64,000 bases of DNA from Simiduia agarivorans SA1 = DSM 21679. GTDB taxonomy: Bacteria; Pseudomonadota; Gammaproteobacteria; Pseudomonadales; Cellvibrionaceae. How positions within the stretch are numbered: position 1 is the stretch's first letter; each line of letters begins with the position of its first letter. The translations under genes were made by a program, and so were the position numbers. Of this stretch, positions 1-16,226 are shown piece after piece. The stretch covers positions 2,011,001-2,075,000 of the forward strand of contig NC_018868.3 in NCBI RefSeq assembly GCF_000305785.2, in the 5' to 3' direction. The notes below the pieces were generated by a model, which did no database searches, was not told the origin of the DNA, and saw nothing but the letters and a program-made list of their open reading frames with translations.

Positions 1-299
1 CCCAGTCCACCACGGACGGAGGGCAGTTCGTCTTTACCTGCGTAGTTGCGCAGGCCTGGACGGCTTACGCGATCAAGCTCGGCAATAACCGGCTTGCCTT
101 CGTAGTATTTCAGCTCAACCGTCAGCTCTGGCTTGGCGCCTTCGCTAACACTGAAACCACCTACATAACCTTCTTCGGCCAACACACGAGCAACGCTCGC
201 TTTCAGCTTGGAAGACGGCATAGTTACATTTGGCTTACCAACCATCTGCGCGTTGCGGATGCGGGTCAGCATATCAGCCAGAGGATCTTGCATACTCAT
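1..299 (-). CDS. rpsH: 30S ribosomal protein S8 (partial, C-terminus outside window)
   Basis: S8 binds the central domain of 16S rRNA and in E. coli is the translational repressor of the spc operon. Reading leftwards from the ATG at 299 gives [20 protein letters not shown], the usual S8 N-terminus. The frame stays open to the window edge, so about 99 residues are visible and the C-terminal part is missing. A second in-frame ATG at 293 (MQDPLAD...) is the usual family start. It lies 27 nt downstream of rpsN and is the last spc-operon gene in view. Confidence 0.95.
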   Translation of the reverse strand, partial: MSMQDPLADMLTRIRNAQMVGKPNVTMPSSKLKASVARVLAEEGYVGGFSVSEGAKPELTVELKYYEGKPVIAELDRVSRPGLRNYAGKDELPSVRGGL

Positions 300-326
300 T
301 GGATTCTGCTCCTGAAAACAGCCGTC

Positions 327-632
327 TTACCAGCTAGATTTAACCAGACCCGGAACGTCACCGCGCATTGCTGCTTCGCGCAACTTGTTACGGCACAGGC
401 CGAACTTGCGGTACACGGCGTGCGGACGACCGGTCAAGCGACAGCGACGCTGCTGACGGCAGGGCGCAGAATCACGCGGCAGAGCCTGCAATTTCTGCTG
501 AGCAGCCCAGACTTCTTCATCAGAAGAAGACGCGCTGCCGATAATGGCCTTAAGCTCAGCGCGCTTGGCAGCGAACTTAGCAACGGTTTTTGCGCGCTTT
601 ACTTCGCGTGCAATCATAGATTTCTTAGCCAT
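327..632 (-). CDS. rpsN: 30S ribosomal protein S14
   Basis: Structural protein of the 30S head. The 101 residues match the long, zinc-free S14 type: the C-terminal block [15 protein letters not shown] lacks the CxxC pairs of the short zinc-binding form. It sits between rplE and rpsH in the normal spc order, with an 11-nt gap after rplE, so it should be co-transcribed and co-regulated with them. Confidence 0.97.
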   Translation of the reverse strand: MAKKSMIAREVKRAKTVAKFAAKRAELKAIIGSASSSDEEVWAAQQKLQALPRDSAPCRQQRRCRLTGRPHAVYRKFGLCRNKLREAAMRGDVPGLVKSSW

Positions 633-643
633 GATATCTACCC

Positions 644-1183
644 TTATCCTTTGAACGGGAAGTTGAACGCTTTCAGCAGCGCGCGGCCTTCCTCATCGGT
701 ACGAGCGGTGGTAGTGATACAAATATCCAATCCACGGATTTTGTCGATTTTATCGTAATCGATTTCCGGGAAGATAATCTGCTCAGTCACGCCCATAGAA
801 AAGTTGCCACGACCGTCGAACTGCTTGGGACTGATGCCCCGGAAGTCACGGATACGTGGGATTGCAATAGATACCAGACGGTCCAGGAACTCGTACATAC
901 GGTCCGAACGCAGGGTAACCTTACAACCGATGGGCCAGCCATCACGGATTTTAAAGCCCGCAATAGACTTGCGGCTCTTGGTTACTACTACTTTCTGACC
1001 GGCGATCTGCTCCAGGTTGGCAACAGCGTGCTCCAGCACTTTCTTGTCACCTACCGCTTCACCCACACCCATATTCAGGGTGATCTTGGTGATTCGTGGA
1101 ATCTCCATCACATTGGTCAAACCCAGCTCTTTTTGAAGCTTGGGCGCGATTTCTTTCTTGTAAAGATCTTTCAGCCTAGCCAT
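644..1183 (-). CDS. rplE: 50S ribosomal protein L5
   Basis: L5 binds 5S rRNA and contacts the P-site tRNA from the central protuberance. The 179-residue length equals that of E. coli L5, and the conserved stretches [24 protein letters not shown] and [12 protein letters not shown] are present. It lies 19 nt after rplX and 11 nt before rpsN in the spc operon. Nothing odd is seen. Confidence 0.98.
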   Translation of the reverse strand: MARLKDLYKKEIAPKLQKELGLTNVMEIPRITKITLNMGVGEAVGDKKVLEHAVANLEQIAGQKVVVTKSRKSIAGFKIRDGWPIGCKVTLRSDRMYEFLDRLVSIAIPRIRDFRGISPKQFDGRGNFSMGVTEQIIFPEIDYDKIDKIRGLDICITTTARTDEEGRALLKAFNFPFKG

Positions 1184-1202
1184 TTCTGCTTACCTGGTCT
1201 GC

Positions 1203-1520
1203 TTATGCGTCTACGGCTTCGCCGTTGGATTTAAAGACGCGGATTTTCTTCCCGTCTTCGAGAATTTTGAAACCAACGCGATCGGCTTTCTTGGTTGCAG
1301 GATTGAAAATTGCAACGTTTGAAACCTGGATCGGGGCTTCTTTTTCCACGATTCCGCCAGCAACACCCGCCTGCGGGTTAGGCTTCTGGTGCTTCTTGAT
1401 CGTGTTGATACCAGAAACAACCAAGCGATTGTCTGTAAGCACGCGCACAACTTTGCCACGCTTGCCCTTATCGCGCCCGGCGATAACAATCACTTCGTCA
1501 TCACGTTTGATCTTACGCAT
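1203..1520 (-). CDS. rplX: 50S ribosomal protein L24
   Basis: L24 is one of the two assembly-initiator proteins of the 50S subunit and binds 23S domain I. The 105 residues begin [20 protein letters not shown], the KOW-type RNA-binding motif of the family. It stands 36 nt downstream of rplN in standard spc order. Confidence 0.98.
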   Translation of the reverse strand: MRKIKRDDEVIVIAGRDKGKRGKVVRVLTDNRLVVSGINTIKKHQKPNPQAGVAGGIVEKEAPIQVSNVAIFNPATKKADRVGFKILEDGKKIRVFKSNGEAVDA

Positions 1521-1556
1521 TTGACTGTCCTCGATTCTCTGGACTCTGGCCTGTAC

Positions 1557-1925
1557 TTAAAGTACTTCAGGTGCCAGAGAAATGATTTTCATAAACTTTT
1601 CACCGCGAAGCTCACGGGTTACCGGGCCGAAAATACGGGTCCCGATAGGAGCATCTTGGTTGTTAAGCAGTACAGCAGCGTTATCATCAAACTTGATCAG
1701 TGAACCGTCTTGCCGGCGAACACCTTTTTTAGTGCGCACAACGACAGCCTTCATCACTTGACCCTTTTTGACCTTACCGCGAGGAATTGCTTCCTTCACA
1801 GTTACCTTGATGATGTCACCAACAGATGCATAACGACGATGTGAACCGCCCAGCACCTTGATACACATAACGCGGCGAGCACCACTGTTGTCAGCCACTT
1901 CTAAGTAGGATTCAGTTTGAATCAT
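1557..1925 (-). CDS. rplN: 50S ribosomal protein L14
   Basis: L14 sits at the subunit interface and forms an intersubunit bridge. The protein has the invariant 122 residues, starting [20 protein letters not shown] and ending with the ELR...[10 protein letters not shown] block. In E. coli it is the first gene of the spc operon. Here it follows rpsQ by 37 nt and I recognise no separate promoter, so read-through from the S10 operon is likely. Confidence 0.98.
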   Translation of the reverse strand: MIQTESYLEVADNSGARRVMCIKVLGGSHRRYASVGDIIKVTVKEAIPRGKVKKGQVMKAVVVRTKKGVRRQDGSLIKFDDNAAVLLNNQDAPIGTRIFGPVTRELRGEKFMKIISLAPEVL

Positions 1926-1962
1926 GGTCCGTCTCCGAAACTCTTAATCGATCGGCACTGAA

Positions 1963-2229
1963 TTAAACTTCAGCAGCGCGCTCTACAATTTTAACTAAAG
2001 CCCAAGACTTAGTTTTTGAGAGCGGACGAGACTCAGCGATGGTGACCAGGTCACCAATCTTGCACTCGTTATTCTCATCATGAGCCTTCAACTTAGACGA
2101 CTTACTAACATACTTGCCGTAAATCGGATGCTTTTCGCGACGCTCGATCAGCACAACAATGGACTTGTCCATCTTGTCGCTGACAACCTTACCGGTGAGC
2201 GTGCGCGCAGTCTTATTTACCTGGTCCAT
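1963..2229 (-). CDS. rpsQ: 30S ribosomal protein S17
   Basis: Primary 16S-binding OB-fold protein of the 30S body. The 88 residues include [20 protein letters not shown] and the [14 protein letters not shown] region typical of S17. It is the last gene of the S10 operon and starts 2 nt after rpmC ends, which implies tight translational coupling. Confidence 0.98.
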   Translation of the reverse strand: MDQVNKTARTLTGKVVSDKMDKSIVVLIERREKHPIYGKYVSKSSKLKAHDENNECKIGDLVTIAESRPLSKTKSWALVKIVERAAEV

Positions 2230-2231
2230 TG

Positions 2232-2423
2232 TTACTTACCTGCCTTTTCAGTCAGCACAGTCTTGATTCGTGCAATGTCACGACGAGCCTTCTTCAACAA
2301 GTGAGTCTGGCTTAACTGGCCGGTAGCTGCCTGCATACGGAGCTTGAACTGCGCCTGCAGTTCAGACAACAGCGCGGCATTCAGCTCTTGAACTGATTTT
2401 TCGCGGAGTTCTGAAGTTTTCAT
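2232..2423 (-). CDS. rpmC: 50S ribosomal protein L29
   Basis: Small helical protein near the polypeptide exit tunnel, part of the docking site for signal recognition particle and trigger factor. At 63 residues with [19 protein letters not shown] and [12 protein letters not shown] it is a standard L29. Its start codon overlaps the stop codon of rplP by 1 nt. Confidence 0.98.
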   Translation of the reverse strand: MKTSELREKSVQELNAALLSELQAQFKLRMQAATGQLSQTHLLKKARRDIARIKTVLTEKAGK

Positions 2424-2836
2424 TACATCACCGTACGCTTAACAAAGGTTGTAGTCAGCGGCAGTTTTGCAGCTGCCAGAGCGAAAGCTTCACGAGCCAA
2501 CTGCTCAGAAACGCCTTCCATCTCGTACAGCACCTTGCCGGGCTGAATCTGGGCAATCCAGTATTCAACGTTACCCTTACCTTTACCCTGACGAACTTCC
2601 AGAGGCTTTTCGGTAATTGGCTTATCCGGGAACACACGGATCCAGATTTTACCGCCACGCTTAATGTGACGAGTCATGGCACGACGAGCCGCTTCAATCT
2701 GACGAGCAGTGATGCGGCCGCGGCCGGTGGCCTTCAGGCCAAACTCACCGAAGCTAACTTTTGAGCCGCGCTGGGCCAGGCCACGGTTGCGGCCTTTTTG
2801 TTGCTTGCGGAATTTCGTACGCTTTGGTTGCAGCAT
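2423..2836 (-). CDS. rplP: 50S ribosomal protein L16
   Basis: L16 organises the A-site tRNA contact region of the 50S subunit. The 137 residues start [19 protein letters not shown] and hold the conserved [20 protein letters not shown] block. The gene lies 12 nt after rpsC in the S10 operon and touches rpmC at its end. Confidence 0.98.
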   Translation of the reverse strand: MLQPKRTKFRKQQKGRNRGLAQRGSKVSFGEFGLKATGRGRITARQIEAARRAMTRHIKRGGKIWIRVFPDKPITEKPLEVRQGKGKGNVEYWIAQIQPGKVLYEMEGVSEQLAREAFALAAAKLPLTTTFVKRTVM

Positions 2837-2848
2837 GATGCGTACCCC

Positions 2849-3523
2849 TTACTTAGAAGATTTCTTCTTGGGTGCTGCTTCGACCGGTGCCTCACCGCCC
2901 AGAATCTCACCCTTAAAGATCCATACTTTCACGCCAATGATGCCGTAAGTAGTAGAGGCCTCGGCAGTGGCGTAATCAATGTCCGCACGCAGTGTGTGCA
3001 ATGGCACACGACCTTCGCGGTACCACTCGGTACGGGCAATTTCTGCACCGCCCAAACGGCCGCTCACCTGAATCTTGATACCTTCTGCACCCTGGCGCAT
3101 GGCGTTTTGTACAGCGCGCTTCATAGCGCGGCGGAACATCACACGACGCTCCAACTGCTGTGCAACACTTTGTGCTACCAGAGCCGCATCCAGGTCAGGC
3201 TTGCGGATTTCTTCGATGTTGATGTGCACAGGCACGCCCATTTTGGCGGTGATTGCACTGCGCAGCTTCTCAACATCTTCACCTTTCTTACCAATCACGA
3301 TGCCGGGACGGGCAGTATGAATGGTTACGCGAGCTGTGTTCGCAGGACGCTCGATATCGATGCGGCTTACGGACGCGTGTGCAAGCGCCTTTTGAATGTA
3401 CTCACGTACTTTCAAGTCGGTGTAAAGCTTGTCTGCGTATTCATCGCTACCGGCATACCAAACAGAGGTGTGCTTTTTAACGATACCCAGACGAATGCCT
3501 GTCGGATGTACTTTCTGACCCAT
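2849..3523 (-). CDS. rpsC: 30S ribosomal protein S3
   Basis: S3 lines the mRNA entry tunnel and contributes to helicase activity. The 224 residues contain the N-terminal [14 protein letters not shown], the KH-domain core [15 protein letters not shown] and the C-terminal block [10 protein letters not shown] lysine-rich tail (KKKSSK) ends the protein. It follows rplV by 13 nt. Confidence 0.98.
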   Translation of the reverse strand: MGQKVHPTGIRLGIVKKHTSVWYAGSDEYADKLYTDLKVREYIQKALAHASVSRIDIERPANTARVTIHTARPGIVIGKKGEDVEKLRSAITAKMGVPVHINIEEIRKPDLDAALVAQSVAQQLERRVMFRRAMKRAVQNAMRQGAEGIKIQVSGRLGGAEIARTEWYREGRVPLHTLRADIDYATAEASTTYGIIGVKVWIFKGEILGGEAPVEAAPKKKSSK

Positions 3524-3536
3524 ATCGCCTGCTCTC

Positions 3537-3869
3537 TTATTTCTCAGCTACTTTAACGGTGATGTGGCAAGTGCGCTTACAGATACGATCTGCACGGCCC
3601 TTGGCACGTGGCTGAATGCGCTTCATGGTCATACCTTCGTCAACGAAGATAGTGGACACTTTCAGCTCATCAACGTCTGCACCGTCGTTGTGCTCTGCGT
3701 TAGCAATCGCAGATTCCAAAACTTTCTTGATTAAGTCGGCGCCTTTCTTGGGGCTGAACGCCAGAATGTCGAGAGCTTCGTCTACGGACTTGCCACGAAT
3801 CTGGTCAGCAACCAGACGTGCCTTCTGGGCAGACAGGCGAGCACCGCGTAATTTTGCTGCTACTTCCAT
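3537..3869 (-). CDS. rplV: 50S ribosomal protein L22
   Basis: L22 reaches into the nascent peptide tunnel with its beta-hairpin loop, a site of macrolide-resistance mutations. Starting at the second ATG (3869, [20 protein letters not shown]) gives 110 residues, the E. coli length, and places a GAGG ribosome-binding site 8 nt upstream. An in-frame ATG at 3875 would add two residues but sits only 2 nt from GAGG. The conserved [16 protein letters not shown] is present. Confidence 0.97.
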   Translation of the reverse strand: MEVAAKLRGARLSAQKARLVADQIRGKSVDEALDILAFSPKKGADLIKKVLESAIANAEHNDGADVDELKVSTIFVDEGMTMKRIQPRAKGRADRICKRTCHITVKVAEK

Positions 3870-3883
3870 CGTCATAACCTCAA

Positions 3884-4162
3884 TTAGCGCTTCTTCGCTT
3901 TCTTATCCGCGATGTGACCGCGGTAAGTGCGAGTGGCGGCAAATTCACCCAGCTTGTGACCAACCATTTCTTCGTTGACCAAAACCGGTACGTGTTGACG
4001 CCCGTTGTGTACAGCGATTGTCAGACCAACCATTTCTGGCATGATCATGGAACGACGCGACCAGGTCTTAACCGGGCGGCGGTCATTTTTTTCAATCGCT
4101 GCTTCGACCTTCTTCAAAAGGTGAAGATCGATGAAAGGACCTTTCTTCAGTGAACGTGGCAC
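3884..4162 (-). CDS. rpsS: 30S ribosomal protein S19
   Basis: S19 forms a complex with S13 in the 30S head near the A-site tRNA. The 92 residues start [20 protein letters not shown] and hold the conserved HNGRQHVPV and [16 protein letters not shown]. It lies between rplB and rplV in the S10 operon. Confidence 0.98.
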   Translation of the reverse strand: MPRSLKKGPFIDLHLLKKVEAAIEKNDRRPVKTWSRRSMIMPEMVGLTIAVHNGRQHVPVLVNEEMVGHKLGEFAATRTYRGHIADKKAKKR

Positions 4163-4192
4163 TGTTAATTCCCCTATCAGCTAAGTCGTGCG

Positions 4193-5020
4193 TTATTTCT
4201 GGCCGCGACGACGAACAATCATGTTATCTGTGCGCTTGTTACTACGGGTTTTGTAACCCTTAGTTGGCACACCCCATGGAGTCACCGGATGACGACCACC
4301 GGAGGTGCGGCCTTCACCACCACCGTGCGGGTGATCTACCGGGTTCATCGCCACACCGCGAACGGTAGGACGCACACCGCGCCAACGTTTGGCACCGGCT
4401 TTACCCAAAGAACGCAAGCTGTGCTCACTGTTGGACACTTCGCCCAGAGTCGCACGACATTCGCTCAATACTTTGCGCATTTCGCCGCTGCGAAGACGCA
4501 GCGTAGCGTAGGCACCGTCACGCGCAACCAGCTGAGCAGAAGTACCGGCTGAACGCACCATTTGGGCGCCTTTGCCTGGCTTCAGCTCGATGCAGTGAAT
4601 TACCGCACCGACTGGGATGTTACGCAGTGGCAGGGTATTGCCAGCCTTGATCGGTGCAGCTTCACCGCTCAGGATCTGATCACCAGCCTGCAGGCCCTTG
4701 GGCGCAATAATGTAACGGCGCTCACCGTCGGCGTAGCACACCAGCGCGATGTTAGCGCTGCGGTTTGGATCGTATTCCAGACGCTCAACTTTGGCAGGAA
4801 TACCGTCTTTCTGACGCTTGAAGTCGATCAGACGATAATGCTGCTTGTGACCACCACCGATATGACGGGTAGTGATACGACCGTTGTTGTTACGACCACC
4901 GGTCTTGCTCTTCTTCTCCAGCAGCGGAGCGTGTGGAGCGCCCTTGTGCAGGTCTGGATTCACTACGCTTTCAACGAAGCGACGACCGGGAGACGTTGGT
5001 TTACGTTTTACGATTGGCAT
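4193..5020 (-). CDS. rplB: 50S ribosomal protein L2
   Basis: L2 is needed for subunit association and peptidyl transferase centre structure. The 275 residues contain the family signature [16 protein letters not shown], including the essential histidine near the active site, and the N-terminal [13 protein letters not shown]. Normal length and position (between rplW and rpsS). Confidence 0.98.
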   Translation of the reverse strand: MPIVKRKPTSPGRRFVESVVNPDLHKGAPHAPLLEKKSKTGGRNNNGRITTRHIGGGHKQHYRLIDFKRQKDGIPAKVERLEYDPNRSANIALVCYADGERRYIIAPKGLQAGDQILSGEAAPIKAGNTLPLRNIPVGAVIHCIELKPGKGAQMVRSAGTSAQLVARDGAYATLRLRSGEMRKVLSECRATLGEVSNSEHSLRSLGKAGAKRWRGVRPTVRGVAMNPVDHPHGGGEGRTSGGRHPVTPWGVPTKGYKTRSNKRTDNMIVRRRGQK

Positions 5021-5034
5021 CTCAACTATCCCCT

Positions 5035-5328
5035 TTACTCAGCAGCGCCGAAGTCGATGTCCTGGCCATCAGCCAAACGAACATACGCCTTCTTGTAGTC
5101 GCTCTTCTGGCCCAGACCGTAGCGCGTGCGCTTGGTCTTGCCCTTAATGGTCACAGTGCGAACACCTTCAACCTTCACGTTAAAGAGCTTTTCTACAGCG
5201 GTTTTGATCTCGGGCTTTTCAGCGTTCTTCAGAACTTTGAAAACCACTTGATTCTGCTCACCCGCACCGGCAGCCTTTTCAGAAATTACCGGACCGAGCA
5301 GCACTTTATAAATGCGTTCCTGGTTCAT
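5035..5328 (-). CDS. rplW: 50S ribosomal protein L23
   Basis: L23 sits at the tunnel exit and is the docking site for trigger factor and SRP. The 97 residues include ISEKA near the start and the [20 protein letters not shown] block. Its ATG overlaps the end of rplD by 4 nt, so the two are probably translationally coupled. Confidence 0.97.
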   Translation of the reverse strand: MNQERIYKVLLGPVISEKAAGAGEQNQVVFKVLKNAEKPEIKTAVEKLFNVKVEGVRTVTIKGKTKRTRYGLGQKSDYKKAYVRLADGQDIDFGAAE

Positions 5329-5939
5329 GCCAGCATCTCCTCAAGCTTTTTCAGCGCAGGCACAGTCACAACCACTTTGTCGAAGCGGATCAGGCTCACA
5401 GGATCTACGCCCTGGGCATCACGCACGTCAACTTTGTGCAGGTTGCGAGCTGCAAGATACAGATTGGTATTTACTTCTTCAGTCACGATCAGCACGTCGG
5501 ACAGGTTGTACTTGGCCAGCTCGCCAACCAGCGCCTTAGTCTTAGGCACTTCCAGGTCGAACGCATCAACCACAACCAAACGCTCCTGACGAGCCAGCTC
5601 GGACATGATGCACTGCATGGCAGCGCGGTACATTTTTTTGTTCAGCTTCTGATCAAAGCTGCGTGGCTTGGCTGCGAAAGTTACACCACCGTGACGCCAC
5701 AGCGGACCACGAGTGGTACCTGCGCGCGCACGACCAGTGCCTTTCTGACGCCATGGCTTGGCGCCGCCACCAGAAACTTCTGAACGAGTCTTCTGAGCCT
5801 TGGTACCCTGACGCGCCGCTGCCATGTAAGCAACAACCGCCTGATGCACCAGGTCTTGATTAAACTCGCGAGCGAACGCTACGTCGGACACAGAAACTGT
5901 GCCTTTGGCGCCTGCTGGAGTAGTGATATTCAATTCCAT
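5325..5939 (-). CDS. rplD: 50S ribosomal protein L4
   Basis: L4 binds 23S rRNA and lines the exit tunnel. In E. coli it also represses its own S10 operon by attenuation and translational control at the S10 leader. The 204 residues carry the tunnel loop with [20 protein letters not shown] and the [12 protein letters not shown] stretch. The leader here looks too short for the E. coli type of L4 control (see findings). Confidence 0.98.
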   Translation of the reverse strand: MELNITTPAGAKGTVSVSDVAFAREFNQDLVHQAVVAYMAAARQGTKAQKTRSEVSGGGAKPWRQKGTGRARAGTTRGPLWRHGGVTFAAKPRSFDQKLNKKMYRAAMQCIMSELARQERLVVVDAFDLEVPKTKALVGELAKYNLSDVLIVTEEVNTNLYLAARNLHKVDVRDAQGVDPVSLIRFDKVVVTVPALKKLEEMLA

Positions 5940-5956
5940 GGTCGATTCCCCTCGGA

Positions 5957-6601
5957 TTAGCCGTTGTTGCGCGCTTTAACAGCGGGACGCACGATCACGT
6001 CGCCACCCGGAGCTCCGGGTACGGCACCTTTGATCAACAGCAAATTACGTTCTGCATCGACCTTAACCACTTCAAGGTTCTGAACGGTTACACGCTCATC
6101 ACCCATGTGACCGGTCATTTTCTTGCCCTTGAAAACACGGCCGGGTGTCTGACACTGACCGATAGAGCCTGGAACGCGGTGAGAAAGGGAGTTACCGTGG
6201 GTGGCATCCTGGGTACGGAAATTCCAGCGCTTTACGGTGCCGGCGTAACCTTTACCTTTGGAAGTACCAGTAACATCTACGATTTGACCAGCTTCGAAAA
6301 CATCAACGGTGATTGAACCACCGATTTCGAAAGCTTCGCCGGCTTCATTACGCAATTCCCACAGGCCGCGACCGGCTTCTGTGTTGGCCTTGGCGTAGTG
6401 ACCAGCAGCAGTTTTGTTGACACGTGAAGCACGGCGCGCACCCACAGTCACCTGCACAGCAGAGTAACCATCGGTATCAACGGTCTTAACCTGAGTCACG
6501 CGGTTTGGTTCTACTTCAACCACGGTAACAGGAATAGAAACACCGTCTTCAGTGAAGATACGGGTCATGCCGCTTTTGCGGCCGACAATACCTATTGTCA
6601 T
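5957..6601 (-). CDS. rplC: 50S ribosomal protein L3
   Basis: L3 is an assembly initiator whose central extension approaches the peptidyl transferase centre. The 214 residues start [20 protein letters not shown]. The signature [20 protein letters not shown] includes the glutamine that is N5-methylated by PrmB in relatives. The 104-nt gap to rpsJ is the largest inside this operon and holds no clear terminator. Confidence 0.98.
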   Translation of the reverse strand: MTIGIVGRKSGMTRIFTEDGVSIPVTVVEVEPNRVTQVKTVDTDGYSAVQVTVGARRASRVNKTAAGHYAKANTEAGRGLWELRNEAGEAFEIGGSITVDVFEAGQIVDVTGTSKGKGYAGTVKRWNFRTQDATHGNSLSHRVPGSIGQCQTPGRVFKGKKMTGHMGDERVTVQNLEVVKVDAERNLLLIKGAVPGAPGGDVIVRPAVKARNNG

Positions 6602-6705
6602 TTTACTAACCTCAATGGTGTACGGGGCTTTTACCCGCTATGGCCGCCCATTTCAGAGCGTTACACACACCTGCACCACCCCAGTGGGCAGGCAGCTTTT
6701 GTTAA

Positions 6706-7023
<318 letters not shown>

Positions 7024-7085
7024 CTAACTCCAAAATACTGTAAAGAACAATCCGCCAGGGGAAATCCCTGAAAAACGGAGGCGCA

Positions 7086-7114
7086 ATTCTAAGGGCGGCA
7101 CCGCCCCCTGTCAA
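7086..7114 (-). promoter_or_regulatory. sigma70 promoter of the S10 operon
   Basis: On the minus strand TTGACA (7114-7109) and TAGAAT (7091-7086) are separated by exactly 17 nt, close to the ideal sigma70 promoter. The spacer holds a GGCGGTGCCGCC inverted repeat. The -10 is followed by a GC-rich discriminator (TGCGCCTCC), a feature of stringently controlled ribosomal promoters. The expected start is near 7079, giving a leader of about 62 nt before rpsJ. Confidence 0.85.
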
Positions 7115-7170
7115 GCGCCGGTTGATTTTTTAGCCAACTATTCGCTTTTACCTTGAAAATCAATTAGTTA

Positions 7171-7199
7171 GCAAAACAAAGGCCCCGCCGGGCGGGGCC
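7171..7199 (-). terminator. intrinsic terminator after tufA
   Basis: GGCCCCGCC-C-GGCGGGGCC forms a GC-only hairpin (7199-7181) followed on the minus strand by TTTGTTTTGC. It lies 27 nt after the tufA stop and just upstream of the S10 promoter, so it separates the str and S10 transcription units. A T-run on the plus side may let it work both ways. Confidence 0.88.
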
Positions 7200-7225
7200 T
7201 TTTTGCCGGTCAGACCGGCCGATCA

Positions 7226-8419
7226 TTACTCGATGATCTTGGAAACAACGCCCGCACCTACGGTACGACCGCCTTCACGGATCGCAAAGCGCAGACCGTC
7301 TTCCATTGCGATAGGTGCAATCAGGGTAACTTCCATCTGGATGTTATCGCCTGGCATTACCATCTCAACGCCTTCTGGCAGCTCAACTGCACCAGTCACG
7401 TCAGTCGTACGGAAGTAGAACTGAGGACGGTAGCCTTTGAAGAATGGCGTGTGACGACCACCTTCGTCCTTGGACAGTACGTATACTTCGCCTTGGAACT
7501 TGGTGTGCGGCTTGATTGAACCTGGCTTACACAGAACCTGACCACGCTCTACGTCGTCACGCTTGGTACCACGCAGCAGAACACCTACGTTCTCACCAGC
7601 ACGGCCTTCGTCCAGCAGCTTGCGGAACATTTCAACACCGGTACAGGTGGTCTTGGTGGTGTCGCGGATACCAACGATCTCGATTTCCTCGCCCACTTTC
7701 ACGATACCACGCTCTACACGGCCGGTTACTACAGTACCGCGACCAGAGATAGAGAATACGTCTTCGATTGGCATCAGGAAGGCACCGTCGATGGCACGCT
7801 CTGGCTCAGGAATGTAAGAATCCAGGGTCTCTACCAGCTTCTTAACAGCGGTAGTACCCATTTCTTTGTCGTCCTGACCGTTCAGGGCCATCAGCGCAGA
7901 ACCGATGATGATCGGGGTGTCGTCGCCTGGGAATTCGTATTGGCTCAACAGCTCACGAACTTCCATCTCAACCAGCTCCAGCAGCTCTTCGTCGTCTACC
8001 ATGTCAGCTTTGTTCAGGAATACCACGATGTAAGGTACACCTACCTGACGGGACAACAGGATGTGCTCACGGGTCTGCGGCATGGGGCCGTCAGCAGCGG
8101 AACAAACCAGGATAGCGCCGTCCATCTGGGCAGCACCGGTAATCATGTTCTTAACGTAGTCGGCGTGGCCCGGGCAATCTACGTGTGCGTAGTGACGCAC
8201 TGGTGAATCGTACTCTACGTGAGCAGCAGAGATGGTAATACCACGCTCACGCTCTTCTGGCGCAGAATCGATACCGTCGAAAGCAACTGCTTCACCGCCC
8301 CAAACTTCCGCACATACGCGAGTCAGAGCTGCGGTCAGAGTGGTTTTACCGTGGTCAACGTGACCGATGGTGCCCACGTTTACGTGGGGCTTGTTACGTT
8401 CAAACTTAGCCTTAGCCAT
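7226..8419 (-). CDS. tufA: elongation factor Tu (copy in str operon)
   Basis: EF-Tu delivers aminoacyl-tRNA to the ribosome in a GTP-dependent step. The 397 residues show the GTPase motifs [20 protein letters not shown] and NKADMVDD, then beta-barrel domains 2 and 3. The protein is identical in sequence to the second copy at 24071. The gene is the last of the str operon, 40 nt after fusA, and is followed by a strong terminator. Confidence 0.99.
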   Translation of the reverse strand: MAKAKFERNKPHVNVGTIGHVDHGKTTLTAALTRVCAEVWGGEAVAFDGIDSAPEERERGITISAAHVEYDSPVRHYAHVDCPGHADYVKNMITGAAQMDGAILVCSAADGPMPQTREHILLSRQVGVPYIVVFLNKADMVDDEELLELVEMEVRELLSQYEFPGDDTPIIIGSALMALNGQDDKEMGTTAVKKLVETLDSYIPEPERAIDGAFLMPIEDVFSISGRGTVVTGRVERGIVKVGEEIEIVGIRDTTKTTCTGVEMFRKLLDEGRAGENVGVLLRGTKRDDVERGQVLCKPGSIKPHTKFQGEVYVLSKDEGGRHTPFFKGYRPQFYFRTTDVTGAVELPEGVEMVMPGDNIQMEVTLIAPIAMEDGLRFAIREGGRTVGAGVVSKIIE

Positions 8420-8459
8420 TTTGTTATAACCTCAAATTATAAATTTGATAGATAGTAAG

Positions 8460-10577
8460 TTAGTGATCGCTAGCAACCCTGCTCTTGGCAATGATTTCCT
8501 GCGCGACATTCGAGGGCGCCTCAGCGTACTGCTGGAACTCCATGGAGTAAGTAGCACGCCCCTGGGTGGCTGATCGCAGCGCCGTAGCATAACCGAACAT
8601 TTCGGCCAGCGGCACCTCGGCGTTGACGATTTTGCCAGATGGACTGTCTTCCATGCCGTGGATAATGCCACGACGACGGTTAAGATCGCCCACCACATCG
8701 CCCATGTTCTCCTCCGGCGTTACCACTTCCACTTTCATCATTGGCTCAAGCAGGACTGCGCCGCCTTTTTGCGACAACTGCTTGGTGGCCATGGAAGCGG
8801 CAATTTTGAACGCCATTTCACTGGAGTCAACATCGTGGAAGGAACCGTCGAATACAGTTGCCTTCAAGCCCAGCAATGGATAGCCGCCGAGCACGCCGTT
8901 TTTGGCCTGCTCTTCGATACCCTTGCCGATTGCAGGGATGTATTCCTTCGGAATCACACCACCAACAATTTCTGAAACGAATTCCACCTTATCGGCGTTG
9001 TCGTTTTCTGCAGGTTCGAACCGGATCCAGCAGTGGCCATACTGACCACGGCCACCGGACTGGCGCACGAACTTGCCTTCAATTTCACAGGTATTTTTGA
9101 TCCGCTCACGGTAGGCCACCTGCGGCTTACCGATATTGGCTTCAACCGCAAACTCGCGACGCATGCGATCGACAATAATATCCAGGTGCAACTCACCCAT
9201 ACCGGAGATAATGGTCTGCCCGGTTTCTTCATCGGTATGCACGCGGAAGGACGGATCCTCTTGCGCCAACTTGGACAGCGCAACACCCATTTTGTCCTGA
9301 TCCGCCTTGGTTCTGGGTTCCACCGCAACCGAAATTACCGGCTCGGGGAACTCCATGCGTTCAAGTGTAATTTTCTTGTCCAGATCACACAGGGTTTCAC
9401 CCGTGGTCACATCCTTCAGGCCAATCACCGCGGCGATATCGCCCGCCAGCACTTCTTTGATTTCCTGACGGTTATTAGCGTGCATCTGCACCATGCGCCC
9501 GATGCGCTCTTTTTTACCCTTGACCGAGTTGTACACCTGGTCACCACTGGACAGCTTGCCCGAGTAAACCCGGATAAAGGTCAGGTTGCCTACAAAGGGG
9601 TCTGTAGCAATCTTGAACGCCAGCGCTGAGAAAGGCGCGTCGTCATCGGCCACACGGGTATCATGGGTCTCGCCGTCTTCCAGCACCCCATCGATAGCCT
9701 TCACTTCCGTGGGCGACGGCAGGTATTCAATCACCGCGTCGAGCACGGCCTGCACGCCCTTATTCTTGAACGCAGATCCGCCCAACACCGGCACAATTTC
9801 GTTCGCCAGCGTGCGCTGGCGGATAGCGGCCTTGATCTCGGCTTCGGTTAGCTCCTCACCTTCGAGGTACTTGTTCATCAAGTCCTCGTTCGCTTCGGCA
9901 GCAGCCTCAATCAGGAATTCGCGCATTTCTTCGCACTTGACCTGCAACTCGGCCGGAATCGGCTCGTAGTTGAAGGTCATACCCTGGTCTTCTTCGTTCC
10001 ACATGATGGCCTTCATTTTGACCAGGTCCACCACGCCTTTAAACGAATCTTCAGCGCCAATGGTCATCTGTAACGGCACGGGATATGCGCCCAAACGCGT
10101 TTTCAGCTGCTCGACCACGCGCATGAAGCTGGCGCCCATGCGGTCCATCTTGTTGACGAACACCATGCGTGGCACTTCGTACTTATTGGCCTGGCGCCAG
10201 ACCGTCTCGGTCTGTGGCTGCACGCCCGAAGACGCACACAGCACCACTACCGCACCGTCGAGTACGCGCAGGGAACGCTCCACCTCAATGGTGAAATCCA
10301 CGTGACCGGGGGTATCAATAATATTGACGCGATGCTCTTCAAACTGCGCATCCATCCCGCGCCAGAAACAAGTGGTAGCAGCAGAAGTAATAGTAATACC
10401 CCGCTCCTGTTCCTGCTCCATCCAGTCCATGGTGGCAGCACCGTCGTGCACCTCACCGATTTTGTGAGACAGACCGGTATAGAACAACACGCGCTCGGTA
10501 GTGGTGGTCTTGCCCGCATCTACGTGCGCACAAATACCAATATTGCGATAGCGAGAAATGGGCGTCTTGCGTGCCAC
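8460..10577 (-). CDS. fusA: elongation factor G
   Basis: EF-G drives GTP-dependent translocation and, with RRF, ribosome recycling. The 705 residues carry [13 protein letters not shown] (P-loop), [15 protein letters not shown] (switch II) and NKMDRMGA, followed by the EF-G domains III-V with [19 protein letters not shown]. It is somewhat divergent from the E. coli protein but sits in the normal rpsL-rpsG-fusA-tufA order. A terminator-like hairpin stands in the 147-nt gap before it. Confidence 0.98.
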   Translation of the reverse strand: MARKTPISRYRNIGICAHVDAGKTTTTERVLFYTGLSHKIGEVHDGAATMDWMEQEQERGITITSAATTCFWRGMDAQFEEHRVNIIDTPGHVDFTIEVERSLRVLDGAVVVLCASSGVQPQTETVWRQANKYEVPRMVFVNKMDRMGASFMRVVEQLKTRLGAYPVPLQMTIGAEDSFKGVVDLVKMKAIMWNEEDQGMTFNYEPIPAELQVKCEEMREFLIEAAAEANEDLMNKYLEGEELTEAEIKAAIRQRTLANEIVPVLGGSAFKNKGVQAVLDAVIEYLPSPTEVKAIDGVLEDGETHDTRVADDDAPFSALAFKIATDPFVGNLTFIRVYSGKLSSGDQVYNSVKGKKERIGRMVQMHANNRQEIKEVLAGDIAAVIGLKDVTTGETLCDLDKKITLERMEFPEPVISVAVEPRTKADQDKMGVALSKLAQEDPSFRVHTDEETGQTIISGMGELHLDIIVDRMRREFAVEANIGKPQVAYRERIKNTCEIEGKFVRQSGGRGQYGHCWIRFEPAENDNADKVEFVSEIVGGVIPKEYIPAIGKGIEEQAKNGVLGGYPLLGLKATVFDGSFHDVDSSEMAFKIAASMATKQLSQKGGAVLLEPMMKVEVVTPEENMGDVVGDLNRRRGIIHGMEDSPSGKIVNAEVPLAEMFGYATALRSATQGRATYSMEFQQYAEAPSNVAQEIIAKSRVASDH

Positions 10578-10680
10578 AGTCTTATCCCCTAAGTGAGTAG
10601 CTGCTTTATTTCAAAAGACTCTTGGAAAGCGACGGGCTTCAGAAAGGGACGCTTTGCAGGAGACTTCCGCTGGGTGGGAA

Positions 10681-10705
10681 CAACAAAAGGCAGCCGAAGC
10701 TGCCT
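10681..10705 (-). terminator. terminator or attenuator hairpin between rpsG and fusA
   Basis: On the minus strand AGGCAGC-TTCG-GCTGCCT (10705-10688) forms a 7-bp stem capped by a stable UUCG tetraloop and followed by TTTGTTG. Such a structure should terminate part of the transcripts between rpsG and fusA, or protect the 3' end of an rpsL-rpsG message. I found no convincing separate fusA promoter downstream. Confidence 0.7.
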
Positions 10706-10724
10706 CTTGCATAGCGCAGGGCTA

Positions 10725-11195
10725 TTAGAAGCGGTAGTGGCTGAACGCCTTGTTCGCTTCTGCCATGCGATGAACGTCTTCGCGCTTCTTCACAGCGGCA
10801 CCTTTGCCTTGTGAAGCGTCGATCAGCTCACCCGCCAGACGCTGGGGCATGGACTTCTCACCGCGGTTGCGGGAGTAATCCACCAGCCAGCGCATGGCCA
10901 GGGCAGAACGACGGGCAGGACGAACTTCTACGGGCACCTGGTAAGTGGCACCACCCACGCGGCGGGATTTAACTTCCACCAGCGGAGCGATGGCTTCCAG
11001 CGCCTCGTCAAACACTTCCAGGGGGTCGCGGTTCAGTTTGGTCTGAACGATTTCCAGCGCACCGTAAACGATACGCTCCGCGACTGACTTCTTACCACTG
11101 ATCATCACGTGGTTCATGAATTTCGCCAGCGTAACATTGCCGAATTTGGGATCTGGCAATACTTCGCGCTTGGCGACGACGCGTCTTCTTGGCAT
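10725..11195 (-). CDS. rpsG: 30S ribosomal protein S7
   Basis: S7 starts assembly of the 30S head and contacts the E-site tRNA. In E. coli it is the autoregulator of the str operon, binding the rpsL-rpsG spacer. The 156 residues start [20 protein letters not shown] and hold [14 protein letters not shown] and [20 protein letters not shown] spacer of 157 nt separates it from rpsL, long enough to hold such a regulatory site. Confidence 0.98.
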   Translation of the reverse strand: MPRRRVVAKREVLPDPKFGNVTLAKFMNHVMISGKKSVAERIVYGALEIVQTKLNRDPLEVFDEALEAIAPLVEVKSRRVGGATYQVPVEVRPARRSALAMRWLVDYSRNRGEKSMPQRLAGELIDASQGKGAAVKKREDVHRMAEANKAFSHYRF

Positions 11196-11352
11196 TTTAA
11201 ATCGCCTCTATCTTTAGGTTTCTCTAAGACTCCGCTCTTACCGCTGTTCAAATGCCCGAAAAGCCTGGGCTCTCAATCACTTCAACGGGGCAAGCGCGCT
11301 TAGCCTTACTCGGTTCAACCGAAAACGTATGTCACTAGGTGATCGACAGGGA

Positions 11353-16144
<4,792 letters not shown>

Positions 16145-16185
16145 GGCGCTTCCTCCAATGGGCTCTTAGTAGCTCCGGGTTTGCC

Positions 16186-16203
16186 GGCGGGCTTTCGCCC
16201 GCC
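16186..16203 (-). other. stem-loop in the rpoB-rpoC spacer
   Basis: On the minus strand GGCGGGC-GAAA-GCCCGCC makes a 7-bp GC stem with a GNRA-type GAAA loop. No T-run follows, so it is not a terminator. It could stabilise or process the rpoB-rpoC message. Confidence 0.55.
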
Positions 16204-16226
16204 TCTCAAAGTCTTTCAGTCAACAA

